Shown: piece by piece, positions 60,870-64,000 of the stretch
Numbering within the stretch: position 1 is the first letter of the stretch
How the letters are laid out: each line of letters opens with the position of its first letter
Translations under genes and position numbers: made by a program
DNA from: Adineta ricciae
Taxonomy: Eukaryota > Rotifera > Eurotatoria > Adinetida > Adinetidae
Direction: 5' to 3'
Length of the DNA stretch: 64,000 nucleotides
Assembly: GCA_905250025.1 (NCBI GenBank)
Contig: CAJNOJ010000040.1
Span: 186,001-250,000, forward strand
Notes under the pieces: generated by a model
What the model was told of the DNA's origin: nothing
Database searches by the model: none
What the model saw: the letters and a program-made list of their open reading frames with translations, nothing else

Positions 60870-62904
60870 TCACTGTGAACGATCGAATTTCGGTATCGAC
60901 AGTAACGTCATAGTTGTAAAGATAGTCATCAGGATTAGAAACAGAATAAGACATAAACGATCAATGACCATGGCAACAAATTTCCAATCTTGTGATTCAT
61001 TATCGTACTTTTCTTGATGCCATATATAATTCGTTACGACATTCAGATGAGAAATCACAGTACGTAACTCGGAACGTATGATATCGATCTCATACGCATG
61101 ATAATCAACAGATGTATGTTGGACCGATGATGTGGCGGTCGTTGAGATTTTCGGTTGTTGCCTTTCGGTATTAATAGAAAAGAAAGACGATTGTTTATTG
61201 ATTGTGGCTATAGCATCGGAAATCGATTCAATAGGACATTCGGGAGAGCCAGTTTTATTGGTGATATGTGACGGAACGATCGTCGATGATAGTTGATGTC
61301 GAATGGATTGCCATGTTAACTCATATCCAGGACGTTTCATGCGTAACAACCATGCCAGATACAAGCAGATATATTTTTGGACCTGAAATACAAAACGAAT
61401 ACTTCACTCTTCCTTCACTATTTTCAACTAAACTTACCCAGAATGGCATTGTGTAATTCTTTGCATTTCGAAAATGGAGTGAAATGACGAATACAGAAGC
61501 AGTAACGGATATTGTTGACATACACATGACACTTAAAAAATACATTGTGATAATCGGTATAGCTGTGGAACTTTGTGGCATTATCTCCGAGATCAGGAGA
61601 CTAAACGTGATGACAGAAAGAAGGATTGTAACCTCTAGCAAAGACATCTATGTATAGAAACAATCGAATTCAAGTTTTTTATCAACGCACGCAATGTTAG
61701 TTTTTCTCCGCTATCCGGTGCTAAGAGAAATCCAAGTATTGTCATACAACTAATCAAGAAACACGGCACTAAAATATAAAAATTGAACAATGTGCAGAAA
61801 AGCCTTCCTTATTGTCCTACCGACAACATTCGTCACATAGTAAAGAGAACGTCGACGGATGCGGATTGTAAACAGCACGAATGGATATAATGTTGGACAG
61901 CAATCATATTTAATTGCATTATTTACAGCAGAGAAATCTGAAGTTGAATAACTATCAAATAGTTGTCAAATATAGCATACGATTTACCTTCCAAATCCCA
62001 TTCAGCATTTTTTATATATGCATCCAATTGACCTTTGCTACTCTCAGCTGTTAAGTTGATTCCTAGCAGAAATTCGATTGACGATCATTTTGCGACTATC
62101 ATCCTCTAACAAACCTGAATCATCATGCGTCCAAGATCCAAATTTCAATGTACAATTTTGTGTATCCTGAAAATTATGTCAAATAAACAGTAGGATTTCA
62201 AACTATTACTTACAAATGGAAAGGAAGAAATATCAAATGGACATATGGATTTAAATATTCCTGGTGGAACATATAAAATATCACCTGTATGTTGAACAAC
62301 GGCATTGACCTTCATTGTGCTATCAAACTTCTCATCGACACTTCGGAAAAGAGAATCATCATGTTTTATCAATAGAATTCATTTCACAAAATCTACCTAT
62401 TATATAGAAGCACATCGGGTATCCAAATTAATGTACTTGGAATTCTGATCGTTTCAACGTTCCCATAATCTTGCGGTTTCCATCTCAAATTGTAATCATG
62501 CCACATCTATACGAATGTAACAGAAGAAACAATTCGATACAATACTGCCAAATTGTATGCATACAAGAACGATCCAGCCATTAATGATTATCACTTGGTT
62601 CTTTTCGTCCTAGTCACCCTCAACAAGAGCAAATAGCTGATTCCAAACAAGCGTATCTTCGCTTACGAAATCAATAATTTGTTGTACTGCTAGATTTATC
62701 CTAACTGGCAATGTTTGAGAATCATTTTGAACAGGTCGTTCAAGTGGATCGTGTTGTCGCTCGGTAAGTAAATGCTTAATCAATCGACGTTGATAAAGAC
62801 CAGCCACTAGAATGAATCATCTCATTCGACGTGGGAGAAAATAGATTATTCATCTTACTCGTAAAATTCATCACATAGCACCAAACAAATACATACACTT
62901 TCAT
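60870..62904 (-). CDS. Nicotinic acetylcholine receptor alpha-type subunit (alpha7-like)
   Basis: Eleven exons (62904-62859, 62806-62667, 62609-62565, 62506-62397, 62340-62214, 62166-62115, 62062-61988, 61937-61821, 61768-61691, 61634-61438, 61382-60870) close in frame at 499 aa. Hydrophobic N-terminus, then [10 protein letters not shown] ... [21 protein letters not shown], the Cys-loop [15 protein letters not shown], and the adjacent-cysteine pair of alpha subunits ([10 protein letters not shown]). [15 protein letters not shown] opens M1; M2 starts GEKLTL and reads [20 protein letters not shown] follows. M4 is in [21 protein letters not shown] ligand-gated cation channel opened by acetylcholine, binding agonist at its own principal face. 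An upstream in-frame ATG (62928) adds eight residues. Exon 9's donor (TTGC|gtgcgt) is weak but gives EKLTLQVTILLS. Confidence 0.95.
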
Positions 62905-62928
62905 CTGTTGACTATGACCAAACAGCAT

Positions 62929-63749
62929 GTTTTATTCGTAGGAAAAACGCTCTATTTCATACAATAGAAACCTTATGAAATGAAGATCGACATGACCAGT
63001 TTTTTCTTCGACACAAACTAAAATTAACACTTGTTTACCAGCCGGTATAGGAAAATCAAACAATGAAAAAGAAAATATTAACGAAGAGTGTACCTCTGCA
63101 GAACAAAATAGAAGTTGGTTACCAACTGTTCTGATGGTATGATCGATTGCCGGAGAGAAATTTGATGAGAGAAACGAATCATGTGCAATGAACAAAGTTT
63201 CTGTGTGACCTAGATGTCTTTACAAAACAATTTGATAGTTTGGCCAGGTTATTTCCTCAGCAAACAACATCATGTCTATTTCGTTGTTCAATTTAATCAG
63301 AAGTCAATGTGTCTGAATGACCGTCACACTTTATACAAACGGAAATTAATACTCTCCTTTCTCCAGATGAAAACAGATGTTGGACCACTCCTATCAATTT
63401 CTTGTTTCTTTCTTTTCCCACAGTACGTGCGTGACTGTACACTATGCTAAGTAAGTGAAACGAGACGGAGACACTCATTACACATGCTGCTTGAGGCCGA
63501 ATTAATCATCAAATACATACAGGCTTCGTTGTTTTAGTCACACGCTATCGTTTCAAATCGGATAAGACTTTTAGATATGTATGTATTTCTCTCCTGTCCA
63601 AAGGAAAAAGTAAATGACATACAAAACCAGAAAAAAAGAGCAAATACGTGAAAAACGAACGTTTGACAAGATTTTAAATAGAGCCGGGATGAAAAATGCA
63701 GACCAGATTGATTGTGTAATCTTTGACGGAAAATAAGAAGAACTAGTTG
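62929..63749. other. Upstream region of the nicotinic receptor gene
   Basis: No accepted gene. A minus-strand open stretch (about 63210-62932) after an acceptor-like CATCTAG reads moderately like protein but has no partner exon. The remainder is AT-rich and should include the promoter of the receptor gene and the 3' UTR of the gene at the right edge. Confidence 0.4.
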
Positions 63750-64000
63750 TTATAGACGACCTTTATATCGACGTAGAAATTCATTTAACACTGTTTGATT
63801 TGTATAGAATTCTCGAATATCTTGTCCGTTTAATTGTAGATTAATATTTGTCTTTTTTGTTTGCTCGACAAGAAGATGTTCGATCGATTTCAACGTTCGA
63901 TTGATTTCTTCTAATATCATACGGATATCGTTGGATTTAAAATCGACATTATTAGTCAGACGACTTATCTTCACGTCAGTAATTTTTCCTTGGAATAGAA
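63750..64000 (-). CDS. 3' end of an unrecognised gene (runs off the window)
   Basis: Minus-strand frame open from the window edge to TAA at 63752-63750. The visible C-terminal 83 residues are mainly helical with a heptad-like pattern of Ile/Leu (DIRMILEEINRTLKSIEHLL), suggesting a coiled coil, then NLQLNGQDIREFY and a basic end (RRYKGRL). The start is outside the window. No family was recognised; a C-terminal assembly coiled coil of a channel or scaffold would fit, but this is only a guess. Confidence 0.6.
   Translation of the reverse strand, partial: LFQGKITDVKISRLTNNVDFKSNDIRMILEEINRTLKSIEHLLVEQTKKTNINLQLNGQDIREFYTNQTVLNEFLRRYKGRL

Noticed and set aside
62932..63210. Minus-strand open stretch of about 90 codons after an acceptor-like CATCTAG
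   Set aside because: Composition is partly protein-like, but there is no ATG-bearing upstream exon, no donor partner and no recognised domain.
63750..64000. Assignment of the right-edge fragment to a potassium-channel C-terminus
   Set aside because: Only a coiled-coil-like pattern is visible; too little to name a family.

Overview
The window is eukaryotic nuclear DNA: AT-rich, gene-dense, almost every gene split by many short introns (mostly about 45-80 nt) with clear GT...(T-rich)AG borders, and one gene usually following another within a few hundred bases. The gene set (Rag GTPase, alpha7-like nicotinic receptor, KIF13 with a CAP-Gly tail, type I diacylglycerol kinase, NAA25, PrimPol) is animal. 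The compact introns, orphan Cys-loop receptors, a polysaccharide-lyase-14-like secreted enzyme and splice-acceptor motifs just upstream of many start codons suggest a small protostome, most plausibly a bdelloid rotifer. That placement is inference. All gene models were built by eye from splice borders, reading-frame continuity and remembered family motifs. Nearly every multi-exon model closes in frame, which is the main internal check.

Layout. 1-1.7 kb: no gene seen. 1.7-2.7 kb (+): tetraspan protein like TMEM179. 3.0-8.7 kb (-): RagA/B GTPase, GMP synthase, a short tubulin-cofactor-C-type protein. 9.4-12.0 kb (+): RRN3/TIF-IA. 12.4-15.9 kb (-): SNX9/18/33-type sorting nexin with a stop-containing alternative exon. 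16.2-23.4 kb (+): KIF13-type kinesin, 30 exons. 23.4-27.8 kb: the only long gene-poor stretch, with repeated GA/CT tracts. 27.8-31.7 kb (+): EF-hand diacylglycerol kinase. 32.2-34.0 kb (-): orphan Cys-loop channel subunit. 34.1-36.9 kb: a coding relic, a decayed tandem copy of a PL14-like gene, a 205-bp spacerless imperfect palindrome, then the intact PL14-like gene. 36.9-37.7 kb (-): unrecognised, possibly myristoylated protein. 38.3-43.1 kb (+): V-ATPase subunit B, eIF1, SAE1. 43.3-43.6 kb (-): 80-aa membrane microprotein. 44.4-45.6 kb (+): mucin-like membrane protein. 46.0-50.7 kb (-): NAA25 and SNX3. 51.0-53.4 kb (+): PGAP2 and an RPUSD2-type pseudouridine synthase only 46 bp apart. 53.8-54.3 kb (+): secreted SRCR-like gene with an in-frame stop. 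55.1-60.7 kb (+): SPSB, PrimPol, DMAC2-like. 60.9-62.9 kb (-): alpha7-like nicotinic receptor subunit. Right edge (-): 3' end of an unrecognised gene.

The genes do not form one pathway; most are housekeeping or signalling genes in ordinary metazoan mixture. The parts that most deserve a second look are the PL14 duplication and palindrome (34.8-36.9 kb), the SRCR gene interrupted after its signal peptide, the very tight PGAP2-RPUSD2 pair with signs of trans-splicing, the SNX stop-exon, two GC-AG introns, and the TBCC protein lacking the arginine-finger residue.
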